Source: Cryptomeria japonica (taxonomy: Eukaryota; Streptophyta; Pinopsida; Cupressales; Cupressaceae). From it: DNA of 64,000 bases. Numbering within the stretch: the first letter of the stretch is position 1; each line of letters opens with the position of its first letter. The position numbers and the translations under genes are program-made. The stretch covers positions 267,415,574 to 267,479,573 of the forward strand of contig NC_081407.1 of the NCBI RefSeq assembly GCF_030272615.1. Reading direction: 5' to 3'. Positions 25,301 to 38,461 of the stretch are shown piece by piece. The notes under the pieces were generated by a model that saw only the letters and a list, made by a program, of their open reading frames with translations, had not been told where the DNA came from and searched no databases.

Positions 25301-28300
25301 ATAGTTTGTATGTTTTGTGTAACCTTGAGATAAATATTTAATGTGGGTTGCATATTGAAAAAAATACTTAATATTAGGAGAAATTAGTACCAAAAGAGAA
25401 AAATTAGTGCCAAAAAAGTAAATGAGGGGGGCATGGCTTTGTAAGCTCATATTTTTTGAGTTACATTGTTTATGTAATACCACTTTATGGATTTGTGCAA
25501 TCTTACTACAATAAAATTAAGCACATGAGTGGCTATTGAGGTGGGCTATGATAGCCTTAGGCTTGTTGGTTAAAGTTGGTTGAGCATATCATGTAAGTTA
25601 CATATGTGAGGAGATGAAGAATGGATTGGATGTATGATTACATGATTCTCATTTAAATTTTCACATGGAGTACACTCAGGGAGCTTGATGCTTTAGAAGC
25701 CTTGCATAGAGAGAGAAAATTTATTGTAACTTTTGTTAATGAGATATTACATTGAGTATGTGAGTGCTTTTGGAGGTTAAATGTCTTAAAGGTACATCTT
25801 GAACCATCTTGATGGACTTCTTGTCTATTATTTTACATTTTGGATTCTAAATAATTGCTACCATATTTTTCTCCCTTTGTCTTGTGAAAATAGTTTATTA
25901 TGGTTGTAAATTTCCTTTCAAGGTTTGCATTTCCATAGTTAAACTTAGTGTTAGATCTCTTTGGTTACTTGAAGCATCACATGTGAGATTACCCTTATGA
26001 GGTTGTTTCGTATTCTATCAAAATAGCAAGCCAATGTTTCTTATTGCTAATCTTTTGGTCTAAGTGCACATGGTTTAGAACTATTTAACATTATACCTTA
26101 ATCAAGTACCAATAATAAGCCAATAGTAAACATAAAGAGTATATATGAAGGTGGATGATGATATAGATAGAGATGTTGTGTTGAGTTTGCAAAATTGTTA
26201 GAGATATATGTATGAATGTTTTGTCCTATTTTTTATTCAAAGTGATTATATAGTGCTAAAATTATGTAGGGATTATTATTTAGATACGTAACCCTAGACA
26301 CATCATTTTGAATGTTTGGCATCTACATTGATGGACAATGGTCAAATCTCAAGATTGTGGCTTTGGAATATTAGAATTCAAATTTTAATAGCAATTGATA
26401 TGATCATGCTAGCTATCCTATCCAAGGAATAGCTTGTCGAGAGAAAAGATAGGATCGTTATTGTGATCTTGTCTAAAGTGAATAAATTGTTGAGAGTGAG
26501 TTAGATAAGCTTTGAGTAAAATGATGTGACATATTTTAATTCTACAATAGATCTTGGATTAATGAATAGACCAAAATAATTAAAATATTCATTAGAATCA
26601 CATATCTAAGATATTAACCCAAAATAGAATGAAATAAAATATAAAATTATTAAAATATGGAATTTGTATTCTACAAAAGCATTGAATGATTTATACTATT
26701 AAATATCTTACAATTCTTAACAAAATACATTAACATGTTACATGCTTACAAATTTAAAATTTGAATCCTTAACATTTTAAATAAGGAAAGATTACTTATT
26801 ATTAAGAGTGAATTAATATCATAAATTACCACAAAGATGAAGAATATTTGTATTTTGAACATTTTGTATTTATCAATAATATATTTCTATTTATAACAAT
26901 TGTTTTTTTGATATATATCATACAATGAAAATATGTTAAAAAATTAAATCTTAATATGAAATAACTGTAAATTGATTAAATATTGTCAATAAAACCACAT
27001 TAGAAACAACATGTTAAAACCAAACTTCTAATATAATAATTAGAAAGAATTGAAAGAATACTAATCAAGACTAAACAAACATTAACACAAAAATTAAAAA
27101 ATATTAAAGAGCCCATAAAACAAATTACACAAACTATATTCTCTTAACCAAAATAATTGTTTCATAGTTTTCTTGGGAAAAGGTGAGAAAAGCATTTTAT
27201 TCCTTACAAGTTGTAAATTATAAGTTGTCGTTATATAATGTCAAAATTAGGTGGGAATGTTACATTCGTCCTTTCATATAAATACAAAACATGAATGATT
27301 ACACATACCAACAAGTCAAAAACTCAGCTAAAAGCAAATGAACTTTATTGGCATGGGAATTTTATTTGTCAAAATCAGCTTAAAGCAAATACAACTTTAT
27401 TAAACTAAGTTGAATGCATCCAAACAACAAGGGACCAAGGCAAAAGTGGAAATCTACATCAAGCTCACCTTATAGATATTTATAATTAAAAAATATTTGT
27501 ATTTTTTATTAATTATTAATTTTTTTTAGGGTTTATAACTGTGTGAGGTGGGAATGAAGCAATGGTTCTATCCTTTAATAATTATAGATGGAAGGTTTCG
27601 AACATAAGGAGGTGGGAATGAATCAATGATTCTATCTTCTTATAGTCTATTTTTTTATAGTGTATCTCTCAATGGATATCTCTCTATAATCTATCTCTCA
27701 ACGACTATGGATGGAAGGTTTCAAACGTTAAGAGGTGGGAATGAATCAATGGTTTTATCTCTTTGGGTGAAGGTGAGTCTCTCTCTCTATCTTTAAGTCA
27801 ATAGAAACATTCCAAGCTTGGTTTCAAGTAGCTATTTATTTAGGTTTTACTATTACAATTTTAACAATACCTAAAAAATTATGTAAATTTTAACTTGTGT
27901 ACAAAGGATAGTTTGGATTTTTTTATAGGAGAGAGGGTTTGATAAGTGTGTGTTCTAGTTTCATTGATATAAATTGCAATTCAATTGAACGTTGAAAGTA
28001 AAAATTTATAGCCAATAATGGTAATAATTTTTTTTTTACTTAACCATTATTATGACCTATCAAATTTATGGCAGTAGTATGTATTTTGTTGAGGTATCAT
28101 ACCAGACCCAAAAAATGGTTCAACCAATAGTTGGACATTAGGAAATAGTAGTTATGAATCAAGTCATGTTTTGTTGATGAGTCAATATGTCATCTCATGA
28201 TTTATATATTTTTTTATCTTATGCGTATGTTTTATTCAATCATCAATATTAAGTGTTCAACTATTACACCTCCTTTCACAACCAGTAGTGTTAAATTAGC

Positions 28301-28630
28301 ACTTGCACCAAAAGGAGGTGCAATGGTTACACCAATAGCAAAATATACTTTGAATAATTTATAGGATGGTGCAAAAATCGTACAAGGTAAAAATTGCCTT
28401 TACTAATAACAAATATTCATAATATAAATGAACTTATTTTGGAATCTGAAAAACTAAACATGAACATATGGAATTTGAAAAAAAAAATTAAGAAATAAGA
28501 AACTAATTTTAAGCAACGTTTGAAAGACTTACTAATTTTAATGTATCATAATTAGAAACAATTTTTTCTCAATTATTTTTAAATAGTATATTTACATCAC
28601 CAAAAAAAATGATACTTAATAATTTCACGC
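22373..28630. other. Non-coding stretch, G/T-biased then AT-rich
   Basis: No recognisable gene or domain. From 22380 to about 25560 the plus strand is T- and G-rich, which could be a very decayed element. Near 25170 the words AAGTGGGCGAA then TGTTAT resemble a copia polypurine tract and LTR start, but I found no partner. From 26500 to 28630 the sequence is very AT-rich. Degenerate repeats lie at 27544-27760. Confidence 0.45.
27544..27760. repeat. Degenerate repeats
   Basis: The phrase GAGGTGGGAATGAA followed by CAATG occurs three times (near 27545, 27609 and 27732), and the phrase ATGGAAGGTTTC occurs twice (near 27587 and 27713). An old, imperfect local duplication. Confidence 0.6.
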
Positions 28631-28655
28631 AATTGTTGTTTGCCATATATTGAAA

Positions 28656-28746
28656 TTTTTTTGGTTTATCTAGGCCAATTTTAAAATCATAAAATGATAT
28701 TTTTTTGGTTTATCTAAGCCAATTTTAAAATCATAAAATGATATTT
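28656..28746. repeat. 44-bp tandem duplication
   Basis: TTGGTTTATCTA...CATAAAATGATA occurs twice in a row with a 44-bp period. Unit 2 has one copy (near 42665), so the duplication arose in unit 1 after the segmental duplication, or was lost in unit 2. Confidence 0.85.
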
Positions 28747-30024
28747 AATTTATTTTTTAATTCATAGAGCCATTTTTTATTTGCATACATTTCCCTCCAA
28801 ATTTCAGATTTAATTTTTTCTTATTAACATAACTAAAGAGATATTTTTTTTTTATGCACTAATATTATGATTGGCTTCTAGAACATGTTATTTATTTGGG
28901 GATGCATAATGTTCTATTTGGGGATGCATGTATTAAGCTATCATGATAGATTTATCATAGTGCTTTATTATATTGTCATTTGTATGTGTATTAGGATTAT
29001 GGATTATGTACATTGATATTGAATTATTTGGATAGGATGATTTTATGATTTATTCGATGTTGTATCTAATTGGATTATTTTGTAGTGATTTGTCTATTAT
29101 ATATGTGGAGTAGGTACACTTGACAAGTGAATTGAAAGTGGAGTATTGATAGTTCAATGAACATTGTTCAACATCTAGCTAGAGTAAAATTGATCCACCT
29201 CTCCAAAAACAATAGCTATTAAAAATCTTTATCACCTCCAAGATCTTGAAAATTGGATTAGAATTGCGTTTTATTTCTTAGTTGGCTTATGTGGTTTGTT
29301 TGATCAAGAAGGCCTTTTGTAGTTTGAAATTCTATATAAATTGAATGGATGATTTTTGGAACTTTGTTTTTTCCTTTTTCCTTTTTTGTGTGCTTTAAAT
29401 TAACTCTAGTATAAACTAAATTCCTATCTATGTATAGATTTATAAATATGTTGTCTTAGATGGACAACTCTTGGTCTTTATGTTGAAACCTTAAGAATTT
29501 AATTTAAAACTATAGTAAAATGGTCAACTTTGTTCAATTATTAACACAATGGATGCAAGACTTGAAGGATTTTACTAAATTGTGAAAAATACATCAAATT
29601 ATTGTATTACACACAAATTTAATGCACTATAGAAAATTCAATTAAGCTATTTTTTATTTAGTGTTCATAGAATTAATTCAAAAAATTTAAAATAAGAGCG
29701 AGTTAAAACACCACACCATTCAAGGAAGAAAAATTTTAGAGATGATAATATCTTTATTAATTTTCAGTATAACGGATTTTAACAAGAATTCTACACTAAA
29801 AGCATGATCCCCTTCTTGAGGATTTTCTCTCTATCTACTACTATTACCTAAAGAACTAATTTTTCATAGATTGAAAATTATTTTTTGAGAGAAAGATCCA
29901 AAGATTTTACAATATACAACGATTACTTATATAGAAGAAGAAAATAAGAATGGCTAATTTAGAGTAGGATTATAATGCCCATGTAGTTTCTCTATGCCTA
30001 GAGTATCCATTGAAAAGCACAACT

Positions 30025-30397
30025 AGTTAGAAATATTGTTGTCATTGCACCAAAAGATCAACTTGTTAATGCTCGATATGACCACTAGACTTATAGAATC
30101 CACGAGAGGCGGTTAAGCCATGTCACAAACCCAAGTGTTGCATTGCACAACACAAGGAGGCCAAGGCTCCCACCTTTCAACAATCCCCCCAGCGTAAGTG
30201 AGGAGGTTTGAACCTATGACCCAAGCTCTGATACAACTTGTTAAAAGTATAGTTGTTGTTGCACCAAAAGATCAACTTGTTAATGCCTGATACAACCACT
30301 AGACTTGTAGAATCCACAAGAGGCGGTTAAGCCATGTCACAAACCTGAGCATTGCACTACACAACATAAGGAGACCAAGGGTGCACACCTTGCAACA
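30025..30397 (-). mobile_element. TRIM retrotransposon, copy in unit 1
   Basis: Two LTRs of about 158 bp (30025-30182 and 30239-30397) surround an internal segment of about 56 bp. On the minus strand the internal segment starts with a primer-site-like TGTATCAGAGC and ends with a polypurine tract CGCTGGGGGGAT. CAACT stands on both sides (30020-30024 and 30398-30402), a perfect 5-bp target-site duplication. No coding capacity, as expected for a terminal-repeat retrotransposon in miniature. The first base of the 3' LTR has changed (AGTTAG where the unit 2 copy reads TGTTAG). Confidence 0.85.
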
Positions 30398-31207
30398 CAA
30401 CTTACATCCTATTAATAGGTTTTTTATTTTTAATCTTCAATTATTACATGCACTAGTATTATAAAATATCCATATAAAATTTTATATCACTACTTAACAT
30501 GCATAAACCATAGGAATCCAATTTTATAAAGAGAATAGATCATATTTATATCCAATTTAATTTTGCATGAATAAAATAATTTTAAATAAATTAATTAAAT
30601 TTAAAAATATAAGTTATGTATAACCTAACTTGGGCAAACAGAGTCGGATTTTCGAAAACTTTATATCGTCTGAAAGCTCTTTTCGATCTCTCTTCGGATC
30701 TGGAGGTTTGATCTTCTAATTTTTATTTTTTGATGGTGTTTTTTTTGCTATCAAAGCCAGAAGTTCTTTTTTGCACTCCAGGAAACATATCTTGAGCATC
30801 CGGACTCCATTTTTGGCACATGAGATATCGTTGGAAAGTTGGTTTTGTGCACTTTACAATGGTATGGGTCTTCTTTCCAAATTCTTCTCTAGGTACATTT
30901 TATTTAGTGTTTTTCATTTATGCACTCTGGTGAATATCTTGGATGTTTTCAGCTTCTAGGATCCTTTTCTTTATGTGGGATGACTCATCTTTGGCTATGA
31001 TTTCTGTATTTCCAGCCGTTTGTCTTTTTTTAGCATTGTCTACATCATTTTGTAAGCATTTCCTTTTTTTGCAAACGCACTGAGATAAAGTGCCACTATG
31101 CCTTGCATGCTTGGGATCTTGCACATCTTGTGCCTTATTGTACTCGCACTCCATTATAAAGTGTCCTGGGGGATTTGATGTTTGCCTTTGTTTGCCATCT
31201 ATCTTTG

Positions 31208-31332
31208 TCAACTGAGCGTTCCTTCCACGATATTAGCCTCATGATGTGTGTCAAGTGAGTGTTCCTTCCACAACATTAGCCTCATGATGTGTGTCAAGTG
31301 AGTGTTCCTTCCATGACACTAGCCTTTATATG
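31208..31332. repeat. 43-bp tandem repeat, about 2.9 copies
   Basis: Units begin TCAACTGAGCG at 31208, TCAAGTGAGTG at 31251 and TCAAGTGAGTG at 31294, each followed by TTCCTTCCA and, in the first two, by ATTAGCCTCATGATGTGTG. It lies inside the truncated copia-like insertion. Confidence 0.9.
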
Positions 31333-31957
31333 TGTTTGTACTTTCTGCTGCACTCTGGATGTTCCTAGTTCTTCGTCATGCAATTTTTCTTGGCATTCAG
31401 TTTTAGTGTACCTGTCACCTCTCCCTTGTCAACATTATGAGGGGGTTTCTCTTGTTGGTTGTTGGTTATAATGCTTCCTTGGTTCGTTGAATAATCTCTT
31501 CAGGCTTGGTGTTTTATGTCATATGTATCTTCGAGCTCAGTTGTTTGCCATCTGATTTAAGTAGTGTTATTTGGGGGCACTCATGCAGATTGCAGTCTTC
31601 TCTACCTGATCATCTTTTATTTCAATGGAGGTTCTTCAAATCGATAGTTATTCTTCGATAGTGTTTGTAGGTTCTTCATGCTTCAGTGATTCTTCTACTC
31701 TTCTTTTGTTCCTATCTTTTGGAATATTCTTGTTTGGAGGCTTCTTCAGTCCTTCTCTTCCTTTTTCCATCTCTTTTTGGAGTAGGGTTTTTTCCCACGT
31801 GGTTTTCTCTATTTCTCCGGTTCATAGAGATTTGGTTGTGATTGGGTACCTCATCAGGCCTTGTTGTCGGGACCCAAATTTTCCTTCATCATGTAGTTGC
31901 ATTTTGCTTCATGCATTTAGTTTTTTAGCTACTCCCTAAGTTCATCTTAAGGGAGGG

Positions 31958-32291
31958 TGTTAGAGTTAACATGTATTATCTAATAATTATTTATTTAATT
32001 ATTAGTCTATTATACTTTACGCTTAAGCTAAACTTAGGCATTTAATAATATGGTAGGTATTTAATAATTATTCTAATTATTAAATACACATTATCCCTTC
32101 AGGGTTTCTTTAGGGTTACTAATACCCTTTTATAAAGATTGTATTGTACCTTTTTCTTAACTGATTCCCTCTCTGAATGATAATCTTCTTCTTTAGAGCC
32201 ATTTTTTTTGCCTCCATTCTTCTCTTGTGACAGGTATTTTGCTTGCAAGTGTTCTTGGGATCTCTGAAGTTGTATTTTCTCAACTTCTTCA
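31958..32291 (+). repeat. 3' LTR of the truncated copia-like element
   Basis: Starts TGTTAGAGT directly after GGGAGGG and ends CTTCTTCA before ATAAT. It shares start, GCTTAAGCTAA core, AGGGTTT block and general layout with the minus-strand LTR at 41721-42089, so both belong to one family. A TATA-like TTTTATAAAG lies near 32131-32140. Confidence 0.65.
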
Positions 32292-32466
32292 ATAATAATG
32301 ATTCTTTTGACTCAAAATATGAAATTCAAATTCTCAATTTGTTATAGATTTCTATTTTTCCAATCACCCTTTGAATTGATAATCTATGAAATATTTTTAA
32401 GAAAAATCAAACTATTGTTTCATTTCTACTAGGTATCTTTGTATTGCATTAAAACAAAGTTATAGT

Positions 32467-33383
32467 TGTTGCAAATATGAGTTCATATTGTCATTGATGT
32501 CAAACTTTTTGGTCTGGATGTGTAACTTGGTAATACTCTTTGGTCCAGATGTGGTCTAGTATAATGCAGTAACAGTGGATTAGTACTGTGATCGTGCGAA
32601 TGTGTGGAGTCTACTTGTGAATGCTTTAAAGGGTATATAATGGTGTATCATGAAGTTTCTAAAGCTTTGGTGATGATATCTAATATTCGCAATTGGTATT
32701 CAGCTAGGTGTGACTATTTCGATGAACAGTCTGTAAATTAGTTTTTAGTCTGTATTGTGGCACATATGTTTCATTTGTTCATGCAATTGTAATATGATTT
32801 TAGTGGATATAAATTCCTATTATATCTCAATTTTGAAATGCTCAAGTGATCTACAATTGAAGATATTTTTGGTCTAAGTTCTGGTTGGTACTGTAATAGA
32901 GTGGCAATGTATAAGAATGTGTTGCATTCCTCTGCCTTCAGTTGGTTTGATTGATGTGGTTTGTTTATTTGGCTTTCTTCATGACAAGTGATGCTATATT
33001 GTGCATCCATAAGTATTCTTGGTGGTCCGCATTGCATCTTGAGTAAGTTGTGCTAGTGTGCATCAATAGAGTTATGTTTTAGAGCCTACTTATGAAGTTT
33101 TTGTTTGTGTGGTTGCATAGGAGTTAACCTTGGAAAGTTTTGGAAGGTGTTTCGACATGGTGTGATGCCTCACATGTTTCATTCGTCTTTTGCATTGCCT
33201 AGGAGGTTTTTTTTGGCCGTGTCCTTTATTTGCATATTGCATCTAATTAAGCCGACCTAATTGATGTTATTATGATTGTGCGTGGTATATAAAGGATGGA
33301 CTCATGTTGGAGATGTATGTATGATTTGTGCAAATATTCGTGAAGCTATGCAAAGATACGCGAATACAGTAGTGCAAAATTAT
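32467..33383 (+). repeat. Truncated 5' LTR of element A
   Basis: Starts TGTTGCAAATATG and follows the LTR at 46948 closely until AGTGCAAAATTAT (33383), then leaves it. A TATATAAAG box lies at 33286-33294. It is closer to the 5' LTR of B than to its own 3' LTR. Confidence 0.85.
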
Positions 33384-33624
33384 GAACTCATATCGGAGAT
33401 GGATGTATCAACTTTTGAGTTATAATAGTAAAATGCATTTAAGTCAATAAAACAATAAGTAGGTGGATGCAATAAATAAATTGGATTTTTAAGTTCATTT
33501 TGATCACTTGTGACATTGTAGAATTTAAGAGCTCTGTAGTGCAAATGAATTTTCTAGTGTGACAAGTGTGTTTGAAGGTTTTTTACATACTCTAGGTTTT
33601 TAGTTAAGTCTATGAAAGTGCAAA

Positions 33625-36600
33625 ATGACTACATTCATTGTTGTTGATCCTACATTGAATCCATGGCCTATTTTCAAACCTTATCCTTATGTGAAAATGG
33701 TGAAAGATAGGGAAGGGGCAATTTTAAGGTTTCGGTAGTTGTGGATTACACGAAGGATGTTGGGCATATATTCATGTGGCCCTTGCAAAGATCTACCATG
33801 TGAAATTTCAAAATGTATGGAAGGAACTTACAAAAGATGACCTAAGTATATTCAACAAGCAGTACAAGACTATTCTAGAGATGATCCAACGTTTGGAAGG
33901 AATTTCTTTCTTTTAGCTATGATGAAGCATGGGTTCAAATCATTCTGAGTGAGATTCATGATGATGTGATGTATTTTGACCAACCATATAAAATTATGAA
34001 GTATACCATTAGGGTATTGACTAGATTGTGCTCCACTGGTACTATTCTAGTGAAGATGGTGAAAAACTATATTTTTGTGTAGCTTACTGGCTCAGTGTAT
34101 GATAGAAGAGCTATGACTGTGAAGGATATTATTGATCTAGGAGTTCATTATGTAACCAATTGTTTGGTGTATAAGATCTACTATCAAAATTGTGAGGGTT
34201 CTACCATCGTGATAGTAATATACACTACACATAAAACGGTTGTTGCTAGAGAAAGGTTTAATCTTTGTGAACTTTTGAGGCAACAATAATTAGAAAGCTT
34301 AGAGAGATCAAAGAAGAGAAAATATCAATTCAGGTATGGGTCTTTGATTATATGTTTGGTGTTTATGTTCATGAATAAAGTTATAGGGATTAATAATAAT
34401 GTTTAAGATAAGTTTTCTCCTATTGTGGTATAAATTAGGTATCATGTTAAGTCTTATGGGACAAATGGAGATGCATAAAACACCCCATACTCGGGGTGGT
34501 TCAATAATTTTCAAGATAGAATGCAAGAGATGGAGAGGATTATAGCAAATTTGGTCTGCAAATGCAAAGATGAGTTTACTGTTCTAGTAAGTAGAGATAA
34601 CTACTACATTGAAGCAATTGAGCCAAGAATTACTTGGCTACTTGAGCTACCTTATGAGGTGTTTGTGGAAGATGTGGAGAAGAACATTGAGATGTTGATG
34701 GATTTTTAAGTGTACCTCGAGAAAGGAGAAATTTGAGAAAGAGAATCCTAAAAGGATGTAGAAGTTGATCAAAAAATCAATGTGTGTGTGAAATCTAAAG
34801 ATTTTGGTGTGACTTCAATTGAGGGTTCTTCTAGACAAGCACAAAGGATAACTAGGTATGTCTCTGTTTGTTCTCTAATGAAGATAGGTTCCTCTATAAC
34901 CCCTAACAAATCTACAACAAGTGAAAAGAAAGGACAAAGTTGTAAGCATAAATAAACAAGAAAGAAGGATGGTCTGAAGCTGGTGATTGAAGAAGTAGAG
35001 TTAAGCAACTCTAATGAAGAGGTACAAAACAAACAATTTATGATCCAAGAACAATCCAAAAGGAAAAAAATTGAAAAAGAAGAGAACACGGTGCCTCTAA
35101 GCCTGAGGAAGAGAACTCTAGTCTCTCTGATAGACACCCTAACCAAGAAAAGAAAGTAGGTGAAGAAGAAGTCAGTTACTCCTCTAACTGATCCCAATTA
35201 TCAATCACTTGACTTGGATAGTTTAGTAACTACTATTTGTGCATATGATTCATTGAATGAGATTGTAGGATTGTATGTTGAGTCCCCTCATGCTGATAGG
35301 GAAAAGACAAAAAAAGTAGCAATCAAGTATTTGATTACTTATGATAAGACTCTTAGAGATATTTATAACAAGATGCCCAAGAAACTAATTCAAGCTATGA
35401 CAACAAGAAAAAAAGATGCATTGATGAAGGATTCTAACATGATGACACGTTCTTTGGACAAGGTGTGCAACCCTCTATCTAAGGAGGATAGATCCAAAAT
35501 TGTACAAGCATTAAATACAAGATTCAGAACCAAGGAGAGAGTAAACTTCATCATGGTAGCTAATCCAGACAACCTCTAGAGGATGATTAGACAAACTAAA
35601 CATGATTCTATGGAGGCTGCAAAACATTTGAAGGGGACTTTGAAGAAAGACAAACATTGAATCTGGTCTAGGAGAGAGTAGTAGTAAGACTGATCTAGAG
35701 AAGAGAATATAGGAGTAGAAGAGTGAAAATGTTGATCCAGAGATTGATCTAGATGATCAAATGAACATAAAACATAATGTAGAGAATATAATTGAAGAGA
35801 TTCTAGAGGATACTGAGGAGAAAGAGAAGAAAAAGGATTTGGAGAAGAAGAAAATAGAAGAAAAGGAGGAAAAGAAGACAAAAGAAATAACATAAGAAAA
35901 AAAGAGAACGAAAGTCCTAAGAAGGATAAGGAGAAGGAGAAGAGTGTAGGGGATGAAAAAAGAAGGATGTATGTTGGAGAATCTTTCAGACCCTCTAGAG
36001 ATTCTGCATCAAACCTGTTGTAGTTGCAAATAAAGTTTACACCTGTTGTCACTGTTGAGGTACTTTAGCTACCCATGTCCCAAGGTCAAATGGGACTCAG
36101 TTAGTTGTCACCCCTTCACATATTGCATTTGGGTGACGTCCTCCATCATACCACAAGAAATTTATCATTTCTCAAGTGGAGTATAGTGAATTGATCAATG
36201 ATGCATTAAAGTTTCTTCATGAGAGAGTTATGTAGGTTGTGTTAGATAAATCTCTAAGTAATGCAAAGCACTTATAGGTGTTGCTTAATAGCTTGAAAAA
36301 TCATGCTTCTAATTTGGAAGCTACAATTTTGAAACATGTTGAGAAGAAGGTAGAGGAGAAAAGACTAGAAGAGCTAGTAAATAAGTCTACAAATGTATAT
36401 ACCCAGCTACAAGAAAGTATAAAATATTTTGAGAAGAGATTAGATCATATTGAATAAGTATATAAATTTTATCACCAGTGGCCTAAATCAATGAAAGAGA
36501 TTAAAATTAGATAGATACTTTGGAAACATAGATTGTACAGTCTAGTGCAATGAATTTAAAGAAAGATGAAAATGGTAACAAGAGATCATGAATAGAGAAC

Positions 36601-36900
36601 ATGTACATAAAGATAAACCTAATGATTGATCAGAAGGAGAATATCATGAAATATTTTGGTCATTTGAGAGATGTGGTAGACATACATCTCACCATCATGG
36701 TGAAGATTCATGAAGACTCTCAAGAGTTAAGTAAGACAATAAAAGTTTTAGCTAATTGTGTTGAGGCGAAAAATCTCTTTTTTAAGATGGAGAGTCGGCA
36801 CAATATTCTGGTCTCTGTGAGAGTAGATTGGAATGTCACTAAGATTCAACTAAAATTTATTCATAAGAGTATCATACCCCCAACTCACCAAAGTGGTTAA
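33625..36900 (+). pseudogene. ORF2 of element A (unknown protein, about 1,090 codons)
   Basis: Translation starts at MTTFIVVDPTLNPWP (ATG at 33625) and decays by stops and at least two frameshifts, ending IPPTHQSG before the 3' LTR. Segments 34095-34289, 34521-34709 and 35160-35579 share one frame. In order: a folded-looking N-terminal part with DEAWVQIILSEIHDDVMYF, NCEGST and LCELL; a block with YYIEAIEPRITWL (about residue 330); a basic, Ser-rich part (QRITRYVSV); the helical KKKSVTPLTDPNY block; a Lys/Glu-rich low-complexity stretch (35700-35990); and a helical C-terminus. The protein in element C has the same order and size. I do not recognise a catalytic domain. It stands where pol would be. 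Confidence 0.7.
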
Positions 36901-37116
36901 ATATTTTTCGGTAAGATAATTTTGATTTTATACATATGCAGATATGTTGGTAACACAATTTTGGTTTTTCAGTTTTTAGAAGGAGTTGTAGATAGCGGGA
37001 GTTACATATAGTTTGTTGAGTTTTGTTGTAAGGATACACCCTTTGTCTTTGATGTCCAAAGGGGAGTGAGTTTTTGAATTAGCACAAGTTTTTCCATCAA
37101 TGACAAAGGGTGAGAT

Positions 37117-38461
37117 TGTTGCAAATATGAGTTCTTGTTGTCATTGATGTCAAACTTGTCGATTCAAATGTGTAACTTTGTAATACTCTTTGGTCCAAAT
37201 TTCATCTAATATAATGTAGTAAAAAAGGGTTAGTATTGTGATCATGCAGATCTGTGCAGTATACTTGTGAGTTCTTTAGAAGGTATATAAAGGTATATCA
37301 TGAAGTTTATGGAGCTTCGGTGATGATATCTGAGGTCTACAATTGGTATTCAACTAAGTATGATTGTTTCAGTGAGCAGTTAGTTAGTCATTTTTTAGTC
37401 TAAATTCTGGTACATATGTTTCATTTGTTCATGTGGTTGTAATATGATGTTAGTGAATTTAAATTCCCATTATATCTCAGTTTTTAGATGCTCAAGTGAT
37501 CTACAGTTGAAGATATTTTTGGTCTTAGTTCTAGTTGGTACTATAATAAAGTGACAATGTACAGGAATGCATTGCATTCCTCTACCTTCAATTGGTTCGG
37601 TTGGTGTGGTCCATTTATTTGTCTTTCTTTGTGACAAGTGATGCTATGTTATGTATCCACAAGTATTCTTGGTGGTCTACATTGCATTTTGAGTAAGTTA
37701 TGTTGTTGTGCATCAATGGTTTTATCTTTTAGAACCTACCTATGATGTTTTAGTCCATGCAGTTGCATAGGAGTTAATCTTGGAATGGTCTAGAAAGTGT
37801 GCCAACATGGTGTGATGCCTCACACATTTCATTTGTCTTCTGCATTGCCTAGGAGATTATTTTTGCATTAATTATTTTTTATTTACAAGTTACATATAAG
37901 TAGGATGGTATATAATGGATGGAATCACGTTTGAGATGGATGTATGAGTTGTATATGTTGTGTGAAGTGTTTGTGAAGCAATGAAAAGATTTGCAAGTAC
38001 ATTAGTGTAGTAATTAAGGAAAAATCAAAATTGTTTTAACAGAGAACTATAATCAACATATCAATGGATGTAGTTGCCTACAATTTAAAAATATTGATAC
38101 ATATATCTTTCATTTGTAATGTATATTTTCCTAAATAAGTGATCTTTAATGTCCACAATTATTTTGTATCTTTCCTTGAGGTTGTGTGCCTCAATCTTGC
38201 AAGTCCACATCAAGGATAATGAGCTTCTTGGCCTTGAGCCTAAACTTTGTAGCATGTTCTTCATATGGTAAGATAGTTCTCACTGTGGTTTTTCCCTCAT
38301 TGGGTTTTCCACATAAAAATCTCAGTGTTCATGTGTGATTGTTTTTGTGTTTTTAGTTCTTAATTTCCATAAATATGGTAAATGATAATTCAGTAGTTAA
38401 ATAGGTTAAGTTTTAGTATATCTTGATTCACCCCCTTCTTAGCATTCGATAGTGTTCAACA
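37117..38461 (+). repeat. 3' LTR of element A
   Basis: 1345 bp from TGTTGC to TTCAACA. It is longer than the 5' LTR of B (1230 bp) because B lacks about 115 bp near its end. It matches the start of the 3' LTR of B at 63781 more closely than either 5' LTR. Confidence 0.88.

Larger units (their letters stand above)
30623..32291 (+). mobile_element. Truncated copia-like element inserted in unit 1 only
   Basis: Unit 2 passes straight from CCTAAC to ATAACAATG (near 46770), while unit 1 has 1.7 kb extra here. It starts with a leader-like sequence (TGGGCAAACAGAGTCGG, CGAAAAC) that recurs on the minus strand near 40720-40760 in another element. It ends with a polypurine tract TTAAGGGAGGG and an LTR (31958-32291). 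There is no 5' LTR and no coding remnant. A 5' deletion of a copia-type element whose gag-pol was already missing is the simplest explanation. Confidence 0.65.
28631..38461. repeat. Segmental duplication, unit 1
   Basis: From AATTGTTGTTTGCC at 28631 the sequence follows the one starting at 42642. Shared landmarks in the same order are the motif at 28858/45018, the TRIM at 30025/46167, the flank CTATAGTTG or TTATAGTTG before the LTR at 32467/46948, ORF2 and the 3' LTR. Identity looks about 95% by eye over 29000-30600. Unit 1 lacks about 1.8 kb (42758-44557) and about 365 bp (near 44652-45018) present in unit 2. It carries its own 1.7-kb insertion at 30623-32291 and its own gag deletion. The right border is not visible because unit 2 runs off the window. 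Confidence 0.85.
32467..38461 (+). mobile_element. Element A: non-autonomous LTR retrotransposon lacking gag
   Basis: A shortened 5' LTR (from 32467), an internal region holding only ORF2, a polypurine tract (CAAAGGGTGAGAT, 37104-37116) and a full 3' LTR (37117-38461). Compared with copy B it lost the end of the 5' LTR, the primer site and the whole gag region. The junction near 33384-33405 contains about 22 bp resembling another part of the LTR, like filler DNA. No protease, integrase or reverse transcriptase is present. The flanks (ATAGT left, ATTAG right) do not give a clean target-site duplication. Confidence 0.8.

Noticed and set aside
34769-36052. Minus-strand ORFs of 60-158 codons opposite ORF2 of element A
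   Set aside because: Ser/Phe/Leu-rich antisense of the Lys/Glu-rich ORF2 segments; the same shadow occurs at 62337-62621.
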